Origin: a bacterium
Lineage (GTDB): Bacteria > SZUA-79 > Acidulodesulfobacterales > Acidulodesulfobacteraceae
Reading direction: 5' to 3'
DNA length: 37,566 nucleotides
NCBI GenBank assembly: GCA_021798015.1
Contig: JAJZYP010000007.1
Coordinates: 1-37,566, forward strand
Part shown: in pieces, positions 18,130 to 27,881 of the stretch
Numbering within the stretch: position 1 is the first letter of the stretch
Layout of the letters: every line of letters starts with the position of its first letter
Made by a program: the position numbers and the translations under genes
The notes under the pieces: generated by a model
Database searches by the model: none
The model's input: only the letters and a program-made list of their open reading frames with translations
Told to the model about the DNA's origin: nothing

Positions 18130-18147
18130 TACGATTTTGGTTAATTA

Positions 18148-18176
18148 ATTTTAAAAAAAAAATTTATACATTACAA
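18148..18176 (-). promoter_or_regulatory. Sigma-70-type promoter of the rpsB operon
   Basis: TTGTAA (18176-18171), 17 nt including a run of nine T, then TAAAAT (18153-18148). The predicted start near 18141 gives an 80-nt leader that begins just upstream of the hairpin. It lies in the 149-bp gap after the deacetylase gene, where no terminator hairpin is seen. Confidence 0.6.
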
Positions 18177-18210
18177 ATACTAAATTTATCTTTTTATCAT
18201 TTTTACATTT

Positions 18211-18918
18211 TTATTGCAAGAAAATTATTTTGTAAAGAAAATTCAAAATAGTGTTATATCCATTAACGGCTATTCTTTTTAATTCATAAGAATTATCCCC
18301 GATGCCAACCTTACCCTTCACCGTTGTAAATGCCCCTAGATACCCCGCCTTTTTTACAGCCCTCATAACACCTAAATTATAACTGCCAAATGGGTATGAA
18401 AAAAAATCTATGTTAGTTTTAAGCATATTTTCTAAATAAGCCTTGGAAGCTATTAATTCTCCTATTAAAACGCCTTCATCCAATCTATCGAGATAATAAT
18501 GGTTAATCCCGTGTGAACCTACATAAAATCCATCATTATACATTGATTTAATCTCGTTTTTATCCAAAAAATCTTCGGGGACACTTTCTCTTTCATCCAA
18601 TACGGATTTTTTTTTTCCGATAAAACCCGTACTGATAAAAATTAAAGAGGTAAAGCCTAAATTTTTTAATATAGGATAGGCATTGATAAAATTATTTTCA
18701 TATCCATCATCAAAGGTGATCAATACGGGTTTTTTTACGCTAAGTTTATGCCCTTTAATAAAAGATAAAAGGTCTTCCGGCTTTACGGTATTATAGCCCA
18801 TAATTTTTAATAAAGCCATCTGTCTTTTAAACTGCTTTGGAGTCACATATAGCCCTTTATAGATTGCATTTTTTTGGGGGAAATCTATTTTATGATAATA
18901 TAAAACAGGTATTTTCAT
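18211..18918 (-). CDS. Polysaccharide deacetylase (NodB/CE4 family)
   Basis: Metal-dependent removal of N-acetyl groups from a polysaccharide or glycan. It has 235 residues in a single NodB domain: TFDDGY with D70 and D71 (catalytic base and metal ligand), SHGINH with H136 and H140 as metal ligands, and SYPFGSYN. No signal peptide or membrane anchor is visible, so the protein may act in the cytoplasm or be exported otherwise. The ATG is at 18918, 18 nt after argJ, and it seems to end the pmbA-secA-argJ unit. The true substrate (peptidoglycan, exopolysaccharide or a small acetylated sugar) is not shown by the sequence. Confidence 0.88.
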   Translation of the reverse strand: MKIPVLYYHKIDFPQKNAIYKGLYVTPKQFKRQMALLKIMGYNTVKPEDLLSFIKGHKLSVKKPVLITFDDGYENNFINAYPILKNLGFTSLIFISTGFIGKKKSVLDERESVPEDFLDKNEIKSMYNDGFYVGSHGINHYYLDRLDEGVLIGELIASKAYLENMLKTNIDFFSYPFGSYNLGVMRAVKKAGYLGAFTTVKGKVGIGDNSYELKRIAVNGYNTILNFLYKIIFLQ

Positions 18919-18936
18919 AGATTTGGATTTTAAGGG

Positions 18937-20124
18937 CTAACTTCTATATGAAGCGTTTATGTCTATGTACTCCTTGGTGAGGTTACAGGTTAAAACAGTC
19001 TGAACAGCCTTACCGCATTTCATATCTATTTTTAAATCTATCTCCTTTGGGGACAAAATTGTTTTTTCCATATCTTTAGTAAGATTTTTAGACGAAGCCG
19101 AATTTTCGACAATTAATCGATTATTTACATAAATATCTATATTATCAGGTTTTATTCTTGCTTTAGACCTTCCTATCGCCATCATTATTCTCCCCCAATT
19201 TAAATCTTCTCCAGTGATCATGGTTTTAAACAGGGGGGAGTTTGCAACTGTAAAAGCAGCCTTTTTTGCGTCAGTTTCGGTATAAGCATTCAGTACGGTA
19301 ATTGTTAAAAGTTTTGACGCGCCTTCCCCATCTTTCACAATCATTTTTGACAGTTCGAAGCACACATCTCCAAGGGCTCTTTCGACCAACCCGTAATTTG
19401 CATCCGATTTTTTAATGAAAAATTTATAAAAACCCTGTTCCGCATCCGGATAAAAGAATGCGGCGGTATCGTTTGTCGATGTATCACCGTCAACGGTAAT
19501 GGAATTAAAGGATGTTTCGACACACTCTTTAAACATGGCATCGGCTAATTCCTTCTTAAGCGGAATATCAGTAAAAATAAATGCAAGCATCGTTGCCATA
19601 TCGGGCATTATCATCCCTGAGCCCTTTGCCACACCCGTTATTTTATATTTTGAATTATTTAATAAAACATCCTTAGATGCAATTTTGGGGAATGTGTCCG
19701 TAGTCATTATAGATTTTGCAAAATCATCCATACCCTCACTATTTGCCGACTTAATCAATTCGGGAATAGCGCTTTCTATTAAAGAAACATTAAGCCTTTC
19801 TCCTATTACGCCTGTGGAACAAACAAAAATATTGTTTTCGGTTGCCTCAAGCCCTTTTGAGACCGCAAGGGTTGTTTTATTGGCATCATCTATGCCATAT
19901 TTGCCGTTGCAGGCATTTGCATTTCCGGAATTTACGATTAACGCCTTAATAACATTTTTGGAATGACTTTTTGAAATAATTACCGGTGCGGCTTTTATTT
20001 TATTTTTCGTAAAAACTGCGCTAACCCTCAAAGGAATTTTAGATATCATTAGGCCGACATCCAACTCTCCATTTTTTTTTAATCCGCAAGATTTACCGGA
20101 AAATAAAAAATTTTTAATATACAT
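18937..20124 (-). CDS. argJ: Glutamate N-acetyltransferase / ornithine acetyltransferase
   Basis: Recycles the acetyl group from N-acetylornithine to glutamate in the cyclic arginine pathway; bifunctional forms also use acetyl-CoA. It has 395 residues. GVAKGSGMIMPDMATMLAF holds the self-cleavage site between A177 and T178; T178 becomes the nucleophile of the beta chain. TVDGDTSTND and EDLNWGRIMMAIGRS are family motifs. Whether it is mono- or bifunctional cannot be told. A GNAT at 25561-26124 resembling short N-acetylglutamate synthases could supply the first acetylglutamate. It lies 8 nt after secA. Confidence 0.96.
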   Translation of the reverse strand: MYIKNFLFSGKSCGLKKNGELDVGLMISKIPLRVSAVFTKNKIKAAPVIISKSHSKNVIKALIVNSGNANACNGKYGIDDANKTTLAVSKGLEATENNIFVCSTGVIGERLNVSLIESAIPELIKSANSEGMDDFAKSIMTTDTFPKIASKDVLLNNSKYKITGVAKGSGMIMPDMATMLAFIFTDIPLKKELADAMFKECVETSFNSITVDGDTSTNDTAAFFYPDAEQGFYKFFIKKSDANYGLVERALGDVCFELSKMIVKDGEGASKLLTITVLNAYTETDAKKAAFTVANSPLFKTMITGEDLNWGRIMMAIGRSKARIKPDNIDIYVNNRLIVENSASSKNLTKDMEKTILSPKEIDLKIDMKCGKAVQTVLTCNLTKEYIDINASYRS

Positions 20125-20132
20125 TTTTTACT

Positions 20133-22778
20133 TTATTGATTTTTTCCATGACAATTTTTATACTTTTTTCCGCTTCCACAAGGACATGGCTCATTTCTTC
20201 CAATTTTTTTAGGTTTCGTAATAGGTTTTTGTTTAGCTTCATTTTCAAAGGCCGCTCCGTCACGTGATAAAATCAAGTTATCTGAGTAAAGACCGGCTCC
20301 CGCAAAAATATCCCCTGCATCCAAATTTTCTTCTAACTGGACGGTCATAATAGAATTTATCGCTTCCTCTTTCATTTTAAATTGCATATTAATAAATAAT
20401 TCATATGCCTCTTTTTGATATTCTATTAACGGATTTACCTGCGCGTATCCTCTGAGTCCAATGCCCTCTTTTAAGCTATCTAAAGAGGTTAAAGCGTCTT
20501 TCCAAAGACTATCTACCGCTTGTAAATATAATGCTTTAATTATGTTTACCCTTTCTTCTTCCGGAAACTCCGAAATTTTTAAATCAATCTGCTCTTTAAT
20601 TAGCTCTATAATCTTATTCAATAATTCATCTCGGAGAAGCCTTTTAAACCATTTCGTTAAAGCTATTTTTGCCGCTTCACTATCTTTATTTTTATAATCC
20701 TGATCATTTAATTCGGGAATATCAATAGGCAATGCGGGAAAATCCACGTCTAAGTTAACTTTAATAACATCTAAGAGCCCGTCTATATCCCAATTTTCAT
20801 TGTGAGATTTTTCGGGGATATAGCTTTCAAAATATGATTCTATTAATGACTTAATGTCAAATACTATATCATCATAAATTTCGTCAAGTTTGTCTATATG
20901 GAGTATCCTTTTTCTATAAGCATAAATTAGTTCCCTCTGTTTATTCATAACATTATCATAATCTATAAGATTTTTTCTTATATCGAAGTTATGCCCCTCA
21001 ACCTTTTTTTGAGCGTTTTCTATAGCTTTTGAAATCATCTTATGCTCGATTGCCTGACCATCCCGTAATCCCAACCTTTCAAGAAACGGAGCAAGCCTTT
21101 CGGAGCCGAATATTCTCATAAGATCGTCTTCCAATGAAACATAAAACCTTGAAGAGCCGACATCGCCCTGTCTGCCAGACCTACCTCTGAGCTGGTTATC
21201 TATTCGTCTCGCTTCGTGCCTTTCTGTTCCTATAACATGTAAGCCGCCTAATTCCACCACCCCTTCACCAAGAACAATGTCTGTTCCTCTACCTGCCATA
21301 TTTGTCGAAATTGTTACGGATTTTTTTTGGCCGGCATTTGCAATAATGTGAGCCTCTTTTGCATGATTTTTTGCATTTAAAACAGAATGCGGGATACCTT
21401 TTTTCTTCAAAATAGTGCTGAGCCTTTCGGATTTTTCGACGGAAACGGTGCCAACAAGAACAGGCTGTCCCTTTTTATAATTTTCTATAATTTCTTCCGC
21501 AGCCGCATTAAATTTTTCAGCCTCGGTAGCAAAAACCAGATCAGGATAATCCTGCCTGATCATAGGCTTATTGGTTGGAATAACAACTACATCGAGGTTG
21601 TATATCTTTTTGAATTCTTCGGCTTCGGTATCCGCTGTTCCCGTCATTCCCGCAAGCTTATTATACATCCTGAAAAAGTTTTGGAAAGTGATGGTAGCAA
21701 GAGTTTGATTCTCACCTTCAACTTTTAAATGTTCCTTGGCTTCTAATGCTTGATGAAGACCTTCCCCATAACGCCTTCCGTTCATAAGCCTGCCTGTAAA
21801 TTCATCAACTATAACAACCGAGTTATCCTGAACTAAATAATCCACATCACGGAAATAGCATGCGTGTGCCCGCAAAGCCTGATTTATAGAATGCAGGGCA
21901 TCGAGGTGCCTTGGATCGTAAATGTTTTTTATATTTAACACATGCTCGACACGTTCTATCCCTTCTTCGGTTAAAATCGCAGTTTTTAACTTTTCATCAA
22001 CGGTATAATCGACATCCTTCCGTAAATGCGAAGCAGCCTTATCGGCTTTATAATATAATTCGGTAGCTTCATCTGCTTCGCCGGAAATTATAAGCGGGGT
22101 CCTTGCCTCATCGATTAATACCGAGTCAACTTCATCTATAATCGCATAATTAAGTGCCTTTTGGACATAGTCGTCCAAAGAAAACTTCATATTATCCCTT
22201 AAATAATCGAAACCGAATTCGTTATTGGTTCCATAAGTTACATCGCAATTATAAGCCTTTTTTCTTTCCTCATCGTCTAAATCGTTTGTTATTACACCGA
22301 CAGAAAGACCTAAAAAATCATAAGCCTTACCCATCCATTCCGAATCTCTTTTGGCAAGGTAATCATTAACCGTTATAACATGAACACCTCTTCCCGTCAG
22401 ACTATTAAGATAAACCGGAAGGACGGCTACAAGCGTTTTGCCCTCTCCTGTTGCCATCTCGGCTATTTTACCTGAATGCAGTACCATTCCTCCGATAAGT
22501 TGAACATCAAACGGACGCATATTTAACGCCCTTTTGGCTCCTTCCCTTGCAACAGCAAAGGCTTCGGGTAAAATTTCTTCCAATTTTTTATCCTGCTGAT
22601 CCTTTGAAAGTCCCTTAAGTTCCTCTTTAAACTTAAAGCTCATCCCTTTAAGCTCTTCATTTGTGACTCCTGAATATTTAACTTCCAGAGAATTAATCTT
22701 ATCCAGTATATGTTTTAACTTTGAAATCTCCCTTTGATTGCTTGTTCCAAAGATACTTTTTAATAACTTAATCGCCAC
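20133..22778 (-). CDS. secA: Preprotein translocase ATPase SecA
   Basis: Motor that drives preproteins through SecYEG. It has 881 residues: [14 protein letters not shown] (Walker A) and [16 protein letters not shown] (DEAD-like Walker B), the preprotein cross-linking domain, [11 protein letters not shown] and [11 protein letters not shown] motifs of NBD2. The C-terminal zinc site is C865, C867, C876 and H877, a binding site for SecB and phospholipid. The start is GTG at 22778, with GGAG about 11 nt upstream. It is flanked by pmbA (41 bp) and argJ (8 bp). No secM-type regulator gene is visible upstream. Confidence 0.98.
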   Translation of the reverse strand: MAIKLLKSIFGTSNQREISKLKHILDKINSLEVKYSGVTNEELKGMSFKFKEELKGLSKDQQDKKLEEILPEAFAVAREGAKRALNMRPFDVQLIGGMVLHSGKIAEMATGEGKTLVAVLPVYLNSLTGRGVHVITVNDYLAKRDSEWMGKAYDFLGLSVGVITNDLDDEERKKAYNCDVTYGTNNEFGFDYLRDNMKFSLDDYVQKALNYAIIDEVDSVLIDEARTPLIISGEADEATELYYKADKAASHLRKDVDYTVDEKLKTAILTEEGIERVEHVLNIKNIYDPRHLDALHSINQALRAHACYFRDVDYLVQDNSVVIVDEFTGRLMNGRRYGEGLHQALEAKEHLKVEGENQTLATITFQNFFRMYNKLAGMTGTADTEAEEFKKIYNLDVVVIPTNKPMIRQDYPDLVFATEAEKFNAAAEEIIENYKKGQPVLVGTVSVEKSERLSTILKKKGIPHSVLNAKNHAKEAHIIANAGQKKSVTISTNMAGRGTDIVLGEGVVELGGLHVIGTERHEARRIDNQLRGRSGRQGDVGSSRFYVSLEDDLMRIFGSERLAPFLERLGLRDGQAIEHKMISKAIENAQKKVEGHNFDIRKNLIDYDNVMNKQRELIYAYRKRILHIDKLDEIYDDIVFDIKSLIESYFESYIPEKSHNENWDIDGLLDVIKVNLDVDFPALPIDIPELNDQDYKNKDSEAAKIALTKWFKRLLRDELLNKIIELIKEQIDLKISEFPEEERVNIIKALYLQAVDSLWKDALTSLDSLKEGIGLRGYAQVNPLIEYQKEAYELFINMQFKMKEEAINSIMTVQLEENLDAGDIFAGAGLYSDNLILSRDGAAFENEAKQKPITKPKKIGRNEPCPCGSGKKYKNCHGKNQ

Positions 22779-22819
22779 TTTAGCCGCACTCCATGAATTT
22801 TATAATTTAATTTTATGAT

Positions 22820-24169
22820 TTATTTGCCCGAAACTTGAATATTTTCAAATAATATTGAAGGTGAACCCACCCCGCCAAAAAACCGAATATCGTTTGCAAG
22901 GTTTACTACGTTATTAAAGAGTTGAATTAAATTGCCGCTTACAACAATCCCTTTGACCGAAAATTCAATCTTACCGTTTTTAATATAAAAACCAGATGCT
23001 CCGAGTGAAAACTCGCCTGTGTAAGGTTTAGCCATGTGGAGTCCCATAAGTTCATTTATATATAAGCCTTCCTTCATTGACCCAATGATATCTATAAGCA
23101 TGGTTTCTCCATTTTCTATGAAAAAATTGGTTGAACCAATCTCCGGCGGAAGCATATATGAAGAAATAGAGGAATTTCCCGTAGATTTTGTATTAAATCT
23201 ATTTGCATATTCAATGTCGCAAAGAAAAGAATTTATAACGCCGCCGACGCATAACGGCTTTCTTTGCATATTTATCCCTTCGCCGTCAAAGATATCCGTC
23301 GCCCACCCACCGGGTAAAAGCCCGTCGTCTATGATGTTAATTTTGTCGGAAAAAACCTTTTGACCTTGTTTTTCTTCTAAAATAGACTTTTTCTTATAAA
23401 CATTATTGGCATAGAAGGACTGTTTTAATATCCCCAAAAGTTCCGAAGAGGTAAAATTGTCAAATAATATGTTATAATTTCCGCTGTCCACGATCCTTGC
23501 CCCAAGCTGATCTACCCCTTTTTTCGCGGCATTCATCGAAACCTTTTTAAATTGTAGCTTATCAAACTCGTGAGCAAAATCAAAATCAAACCCTGAACCA
23601 GTGTCATTGCCTTGCCTTGCGGCGGCCGATAAAAAAATTTCATAAAAGGTTTTTTTGGATGATAAATTTAAGCCGTTAGAATTATGTATCATTTTTGTAA
23701 TTAGTGATTCGGAATAAGTCGGCTTATCGACTTTATATATTTTTTTATCATAAGAATACGCAGTTTCTTCCATCTCCAATAATCGTGCTTTTTTTTTATC
23801 AATATCTATCTCGCCTGCTTTCAAAGAATAAACCCCCAATTTTTCTTCAAAATCGGGCGCCGTAATACCATCCTGATTGGCTATATCTACATAATCATTT
23901 TCTTCCATAAACTTTAGCAAAGACAGGGTGTTATCAAAGGTATCCCTGACCTTTTGCTCCTCAAGTCCCAGACAATAGGAAAAACTCATCCTCTTTTTAT
24001 TTAATAATCTTAAATTAAATCCGTTAGTTTCGGCGCCTGTATAATTTGATATAGAACGATTTTCCGACTCCATCTTTAATACCTTTGAATTAAAAAGGTA
24101 AATTTGGTATCGTATCCCCTTTTTTTTAGAAAAATCGTCTATTAATGCAATTACATCATTAAAATTCAT
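22820..24169 (-). CDS. pmbA: PmbA/TldE-like TldD-family protein
   Basis: TldE-like partner of the TldD/TldE metalloprotease, which matures some modified peptides and degrades unfolded ones. It has 449 residues. The N-terminal alpha/beta part (about 1-200) and the C-terminal beta-rich part with GEFSLGASGFYIKNG and GIVVSGNL match PmbA. The HExxxH metal site of TldD is absent, as expected for TldE. No tldD is in the window. The ATG at 24169 has AAGGA about 11 nt upstream, and a good promoter precedes it. Confidence 0.85.
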   Translation of the reverse strand: MNFNDVIALIDDFSKKKGIRYQIYLFNSKVLKMESENRSISNYTGAETNGFNLRLLNKKRMSFSYCLGLEEQKVRDTFDNTLSLLKFMEENDYVDIANQDGITAPDFEEKLGVYSLKAGEIDIDKKKARLLEMEETAYSYDKKIYKVDKPTYSESLITKMIHNSNGLNLSSKKTFYEIFLSAAARQGNDTGSGFDFDFAHEFDKLQFKKVSMNAAKKGVDQLGARIVDSGNYNILFDNFTSSELLGILKQSFYANNVYKKKSILEEKQGQKVFSDKINIIDDGLLPGGWATDIFDGEGINMQRKPLCVGGVINSFLCDIEYANRFNTKSTGNSSISSYMLPPEIGSTNFFIENGETMLIDIIGSMKEGLYINELMGLHMAKPYTGEFSLGASGFYIKNGKIEFSVKGIVVSGNLIQLFNNVVNLANDIRFFGGVGSPSILFENIQVSGK

Positions 24170-24202
24170 TTGTAATCCGTTCCTTTTAATAAATTTATTT
24201 TT

Positions 24203-24231
24203 ATTCTATTACTTAACAAAACTTTTAACAA
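24203..24231 (-). promoter_or_regulatory. Sigma-70-type promoter for pmbA-secA-argJ-deacetylase
   Basis: TTGTTA (24231-24226), exactly 17 nt, then TAGAAT (24208-24203). The predicted start near 24196 gives a leader of about 27 nt before the pmbA ATG at 24169. It lies in the 77-bp gap after ppsR. Confidence 0.6.
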
Positions 24232-24246
24232 GCATAAGGCGAGTTT

Positions 24247-25074
24247 TTATTTATTATTTATATGGGAGATAATATCGGCGGCAACTTCCTCGATAGATTT
24301 ATCGGTAATATCTATAACGAAAGCATTTAGCTTACTATATAAATCTTTTGAATGCGCCAACTCTTTTTCGATAGATTCTTTTGAGATATAATCCGATGAA
24401 AAGGGTAGCCCCATTCTTTTTAATCTTTCTTTTCTCAAACTTGAGACTCTAACGGCATCAGCAACTAAGCCAAATATCCTTCCTTTAGGAACTTTGTAGA
24501 TAATCTCATCGATGCTCTGTTCGTCTATTATGGGAACATTGGCGGCTTTAAAACCTCGTTGAGCAAGAAATAAACAAAGAGGAGTTTTTGATGTTCTGGA
24601 AACCCCCAAAATAAGCGCATCGGCTTCATTTATCTCGTCTATCCTCTGTCCATCATCATGTTTTACCGCATACTCAAGCGCATCTATCCTTTTAAAATAT
24701 TCATCATTTACCCGATGGATTAATCCAGGCTTGCGCTCCGGCGAAAGGTTTAACGTATGTGAAATGGAGTTTAATACAGGACCGATAATATCTATGCTTG
24801 TAACACCCTTTTCATTTGACTCTTGAAGCATGATATTCCTAAGGCCGTCTTTAACTAAAGTAAATATAATCAGAGCCTTTTTATCCGCAGCTTCTGTAAT
24901 AATTTCTCTTAATTTTAATTCAGAGTCAACTAATAGAAATCTTTTTAAGTGGACATCGGGAATCGAAAATTGGGAAATTGCAGCCCTTGCGACCTTTTCT
25001 GCTGTTTCACCAGTGGAATCGGATACCACAAAAATGTGAAAATCCTTAATTTGAGAATCTAATTTTTTATTCAT
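24247..25074 (-). CDS. ppsR: Pyruvate, phosphate dikinase / PEP synthase regulatory protein (DUF299)
   Basis: Bifunctional ADP-dependent kinase and Pi-dependent pyrophosphorylase that switches PPDK or PEP synthase off and on. It has 275 residues with FVVSDSTGETAEKVARAA at the N terminus, ERKPGLIHRVNDEYFKRI-type sequence in the middle, and the P-loop-like GVSRTSKT at 157-164. Its target enzyme is not in the window, so whether it acts on PPDK or PEP synthase is open. The ATG at 25074 lies 36 nt after the rhodanese gene; the pair probably share the promoter at 25529-25557. Confidence 0.94.
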   Translation of the reverse strand: MNKKLDSQIKDFHIFVVSDSTGETAEKVARAAISQFSIPDVHLKRFLLVDSELKLREIITEAADKKALIIFTLVKDGLRNIMLQESNEKGVTSIDIIGPVLNSISHTLNLSPERKPGLIHRVNDEYFKRIDALEYAVKHDDGQRIDEINEADALILGVSRTSKTPLCLFLAQRGFKAANVPIIDEQSIDEIIYKVPKGRIFGLVADAVRVSSLRKERLKRMGLPFSSDYISKESIEKELAHSKDLYSKLNAFVIDITDKSIEEVAADIISHINNK

Positions 25075-25110
25075 CTTTTGTTCATATTACTATATATTTT
25101 CATTATATAA

Positions 25111-25488
25111 TTATATATGAGTATGGGACTTAAACCCAAATTTTTTCCATAAAAGCATACCGCCCTTTAAGTTATAAACCTTATTAAACCCGTGCTTTTT
25201 AAGCATTGCGCAGGCTGAATGACTTCTTGCGCCGCTATGGCAAACAGCTATAATTTCTTTATCTTTATACGCTTCAAGTTCTTTTATTTTTGCAGGCAAA
25301 AGCCTCATTGGGATAGATTCGGCATTTTCTATATGCCCTAAATTACCGTTAAATTCATGAGGTTCCCTGACATCGATTATTAAAGTCTTATTACCTTTAT
25401 GTTCTCCTGATATTTTCTTAAGCGCTTCGTCAGGAGTAATATGCTCTATTTCTTCGAACAGACCCCCCTTTTTAAAAATATTAAACAA
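25111..25488 (-). CDS. Single-domain rhodanese-like protein
   Basis: Possible thiosulfate or persulfide sulfurtransferase in the cytoplasm. It has 125 residues with IIDVREPHEF, then the active-site loop CHSGARSH with C83, and the C-terminal NLKGGMLLWKK. The six-residue CxxGxR loop is the size typical of sulfur rather than arsenate or phosphate chemistry. The start is TTG at 25488, with AAGGAGG 9 nt upstream and no ATG nearby in frame. It is the first gene after a strong promoter and precedes ppsR, a pairing with no obvious biochemical reason. Confidence 0.9.
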   Translation of the reverse strand: MFNIFKKGGLFEEIEHITPDEALKKISGEHKGNKTLIIDVREPHEFNGNLGHIENAESIPMRLLPAKIKELEAYKDKEIIAVCHSGARSHSACAMLKKHGFNKVYNLKGGMLLWKKFGFKSHTHI

Positions 25489-25528
25489 TTTGTAATGCCT
25501 CCTTTTTATAAAACATAAATCTTTTTTT

Positions 25529-25557
25529 ATTATAATATATAGTTTTGGTTTTGTCTA
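25529..25557 (-). promoter_or_regulatory. Strong sigma-70-type promoter for rhodanese-ppsR
   Basis: TAGACA (25557-25552), exactly 17 nt, then perfect TATAAT (25534-25529). The predicted start near 25522 gives a 33-nt leader to the TTG at 25488. It sits immediately after the stop of the GNAT gene at 25561. Confidence 0.65.
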
Positions 25558-25560
25558 TAT

Positions 25561-26124
25561 CTATAATAACTCAAGCATTACGGCGGTTTCGTCGCAATCC
25601 GGGAATTTAACGCAATTTATGCAATCGCTCCATATTTTGTGCGGAAGTTTCGATTTATCGATTATCGTAAAACCTGATTTTTGAAAAAATTGCGGCTTAT
25701 AGGTGAGAGCGAATATATTTGTTATTTTAAAAAACTTTGCTTCCTCGATACACTTTTTTATTAATTCGGTCCCTATCAGTTTTCTTGTATATGGCTTTTT
25801 AACTGCCAGGGACCTTATTTCGGCAAGGTTTTCCCATACTATGGTTAATGCGCATGCCCCTATAATCTCGCTTGAATTGGGAATTATTTCATTTCCATTT
25901 TCTTTTTCTATTTCCGCAATATAAAAATCTCTTAAATGTTCGTATATATCACTCATCGAGCGTGGAAGCATTTCTCCCGCTTTAGAATATTCGGAAAAAA
26001 GATTGTAAAGCGACTTAACATCGCACATTAATGCCTTTCTTAAAATTACCTCAAAAACCTCCCCACCCGCTTCAATTTTTACTTTTGATGGATAATATAT
26101 AATATCTCCACCTTTTTCATACAT
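25561..26124 (-). CDS. GNAT N-acetyltransferase resembling short-form N-acetylglutamate synthase
   Basis: Probable acetyl-CoA:glutamate N-acetyltransferase for the first arginine step, or another GNAT. It has 187 residues from the ATG at 26124. The GNAT core begins at VILRKALMCDVKSL and includes WENLAEIRSLAVKKPYTRK-LIGTEL, where the acetyl-CoA pyrophosphate loop lies. The tail with LPHKIWSDC then CINC, FPDCDE and AVMLEL is typical of short ArgA-like proteins of deltaproteobacteria; its three to four cysteines may bind metal. The same frame runs back to 26247 but that part overlaps recN and is unlikely to be translated. It lies 13 nt after the recN stop. Confidence 0.8.
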   Translation of the reverse strand: MYEKGGDIIYYPSKVKIEAGGEVFEVILRKALMCDVKSLYNLFSEYSKAGEMLPRSMSDIYEHLRDFYIAEIEKENGNEIIPNSSEIIGACALTIVWENLAEIRSLAVKKPYTRKLIGTELIKKCIEEAKFFKITNIFALTYKPQFFQKSGFTIIDKSKLPHKIWSDCINCVKFPDCDETAVMLELL

Positions 26125-26137
26125 CTGCCTGCCTGAC

Positions 26138-27838
26138 TTATACAATAAAACCTCTCCTTTTAAGAATTTCTTTCGCATGAGATGTTGCAGCAGAACTTTT
26201 TGCATCTCCCGATAGCATCCTCGCAATTTCCTCAATCCTTTCCTCAAATGAAAGTTTTCTTATCTTAGTATATGTTTTTTCATTTATTACTTCTTTATAA
26301 ACAAAGAAATGACTGCCTGCAAAAGAAGCCACCTGGGCAAGATGTGTAATAACAACAACCTGATTAAACTTAGAGATGTTTTTAAGCGCATCCCCGACAA
26401 AATTGGCAACCTCTCCCCCTATTCCGGAGTCTATTTCATCGAATATAAACGATGACGAGTCTTTTTTTGCATTTACAACTTTCAGCATACAAAGGCTAAG
26501 TCGGGAAAGTTCTCCACCGGAAGCAACCATAGAAAGAGGTTTAGGGCTTTCCCCAGGATTTGCGGAAAACATAAATCTGCAATTATCTAATCCTGTCTCG
26601 GAAAAACCGTTATCAAAATCAAGTTTATTTATTTCTATTTTAAAAACAGGTTTGATTCCTAAAGATGAAAGCTCTTCCTCGATTTTTTTTTCAAGAACTG
26701 CCGCGGAATTAACCCTTCTTTTATGTAAATCATCGGCTGCCTCAAGAAACTTACCCTTTAAACCGTTAATATTATTTTCAATCTCTTCAAGTCTTTCTTC
26801 AAGACCGCAAACATTCTCAATCTCGATTTTAGCCTTGTTATGTAGGTCTATAAGTTCCTTTAGGCTGGAAACCGAGTATTTACTTTCCGCGCTTATTATT
26901 TTATCTATTTTTAATCTAATTTCGTTTAATCTCTGTTCATCAAATTCAAAATCGGAATATTTTTCCAATGACAAAAGCACATCTTCTATTAATATTTTAG
27001 CGCTTTCGGCATTTTTAAACTCTTCTTTTTCCTTAAAATTGGAATCGACATCCGATAGCTTTGAAAGATTGGATATTAACGGGGTTAAATTTTTTAGTAT
27101 GCCGTATTCCTCATTATCTATTAAATTTATTGACGATGAAATATAATCTTTTATGCTATTAATATTTTCAAGCCTTTTAAGTTCTTCCTGTAATATTATG
27201 TCATCGTTTTCCGATTTAATTTCAAGTTTTTCGACATCGGTTAGGATGTAAGAATTTAGAGTTTTAATCCTTGATATGCCGTCTATTTTTTTCTTAACTT
27301 TTTCCTTTTCGCTTCTAAACTTGTTAATATCATTATAAAGAACTTTGATATCCGATAATAGCTTTATATTTACGGCAAATTCATCAACAAAAGCAAGCTG
27401 GCTTTCCTGTGAAATTAAAAACCTTTTATCGTTTTGCCCAAAGATATTGACAAGGCTTTCGCTTAAATTTAGGGCAGCAGATTTATTTGCAGGTTCATTA
27501 TTTATAAAATATTTACTCTTTCCTGTTATAGAGATAACCCTTTTTATGATTATATCTTCATCCTCTACAAAATTTATTCCGCTTTCATCAAAAGTCTTCG
27601 CTAAATCGGCTTTGATTTTTTCATTGCCAATGTCGAATATAGCACCGACATATCCCTCTTTTTCACCTGTTCTTATAACGCCCTCTCCTTTTGATAGTCC
27701 AAATAAAAAATTAATGGATTCTATTATAATGCTTTTACCGGCGCCTGTTTCCCCGCTCAAGACATTTAAATTTTCGGAAAAATCCACCTCTAAAAAGTCT
27801 ATTGTGGCAAAATTTTTTATATATATCTTTTTTAACAT
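26138..27838 (-). CDS. recN: DNA repair protein RecN
   Basis: SMC-like ATPase acting early in double-strand-break repair. It has 566 residues. Walker A is GETGAGKS at 29-36; a long coiled coil fills about 165-370 (rich in E, K, L and I). The ABC signature GGELSRLSLCMLK and Walker B FIFDEIDSGIGGEVA are near the C terminus, then VVITHLAQVA. The ATG at 27838 lacks a clear Shine-Dalgarno. It follows nadK by 43 bp, the same nadK-recN pairing found in many bacteria. No LexA-type operator was found. Confidence 0.96.
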   Translation of the reverse strand: MLKKIYIKNFATIDFLEVDFSENLNVLSGETGAGKSIIIESINFLFGLSKGEGVIRTGEKEGYVGAIFDIGNEKIKADLAKTFDESGINFVEDEDIIIKRVISITGKSKYFINNEPANKSAALNLSESLVNIFGQNDKRFLISQESQLAFVDEFAVNIKLLSDIKVLYNDINKFRSEKEKVKKKIDGISRIKTLNSYILTDVEKLEIKSENDDIILQEELKRLENINSIKDYISSSINLIDNEEYGILKNLTPLISNLSKLSDVDSNFKEKEEFKNAESAKILIEDVLLSLEKYSDFEFDEQRLNEIRLKIDKIISAESKYSVSSLKELIDLHNKAKIEIENVCGLEERLEEIENNINGLKGKFLEAADDLHKRRVNSAAVLEKKIEEELSSLGIKPVFKIEINKLDFDNGFSETGLDNCRFMFSANPGESPKPLSMVASGGELSRLSLCMLKVVNAKKDSSSFIFDEIDSGIGGEVANFVGDALKNISKFNQVVVITHLAQVASFAGSHFFVYKEVINEKTYTKIRKLSFEERIEEIARMLSGDAKSSAATSHAKEILKRRGFIV

Positions 27839-27881
27839 CGCTTATTAAGAATTAATCAAAAATTAATCAAACCTATTGTTT

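Noticed and set aside
19499-19966. 155-codon plus-strand ORF opposite argJ
   Set aside because: Mirror of conserved ArgJ codons; composition typical of antisense frames.
26125-26247. N-terminal extension of the GNAT gene into recN
   Set aside because: Overlaps conserved RecN C-terminal codons; the ATG at 26124 follows the recN stop and leaves a complete GNAT fold.
26376-27146. 256-codon plus-strand ORF opposite recN
   Set aside because: Ser/Leu/Ile-rich, low-complexity product lying wholly antisense to well-conserved RecN coiled-coil sequence; a shadow frame.
27345-27848. 167-codon plus-strand ORF opposite the recN 5' end
   Set aside because: Antisense to the RecN Walker A region and without a plausible ribosome-binding site or family resemblance.
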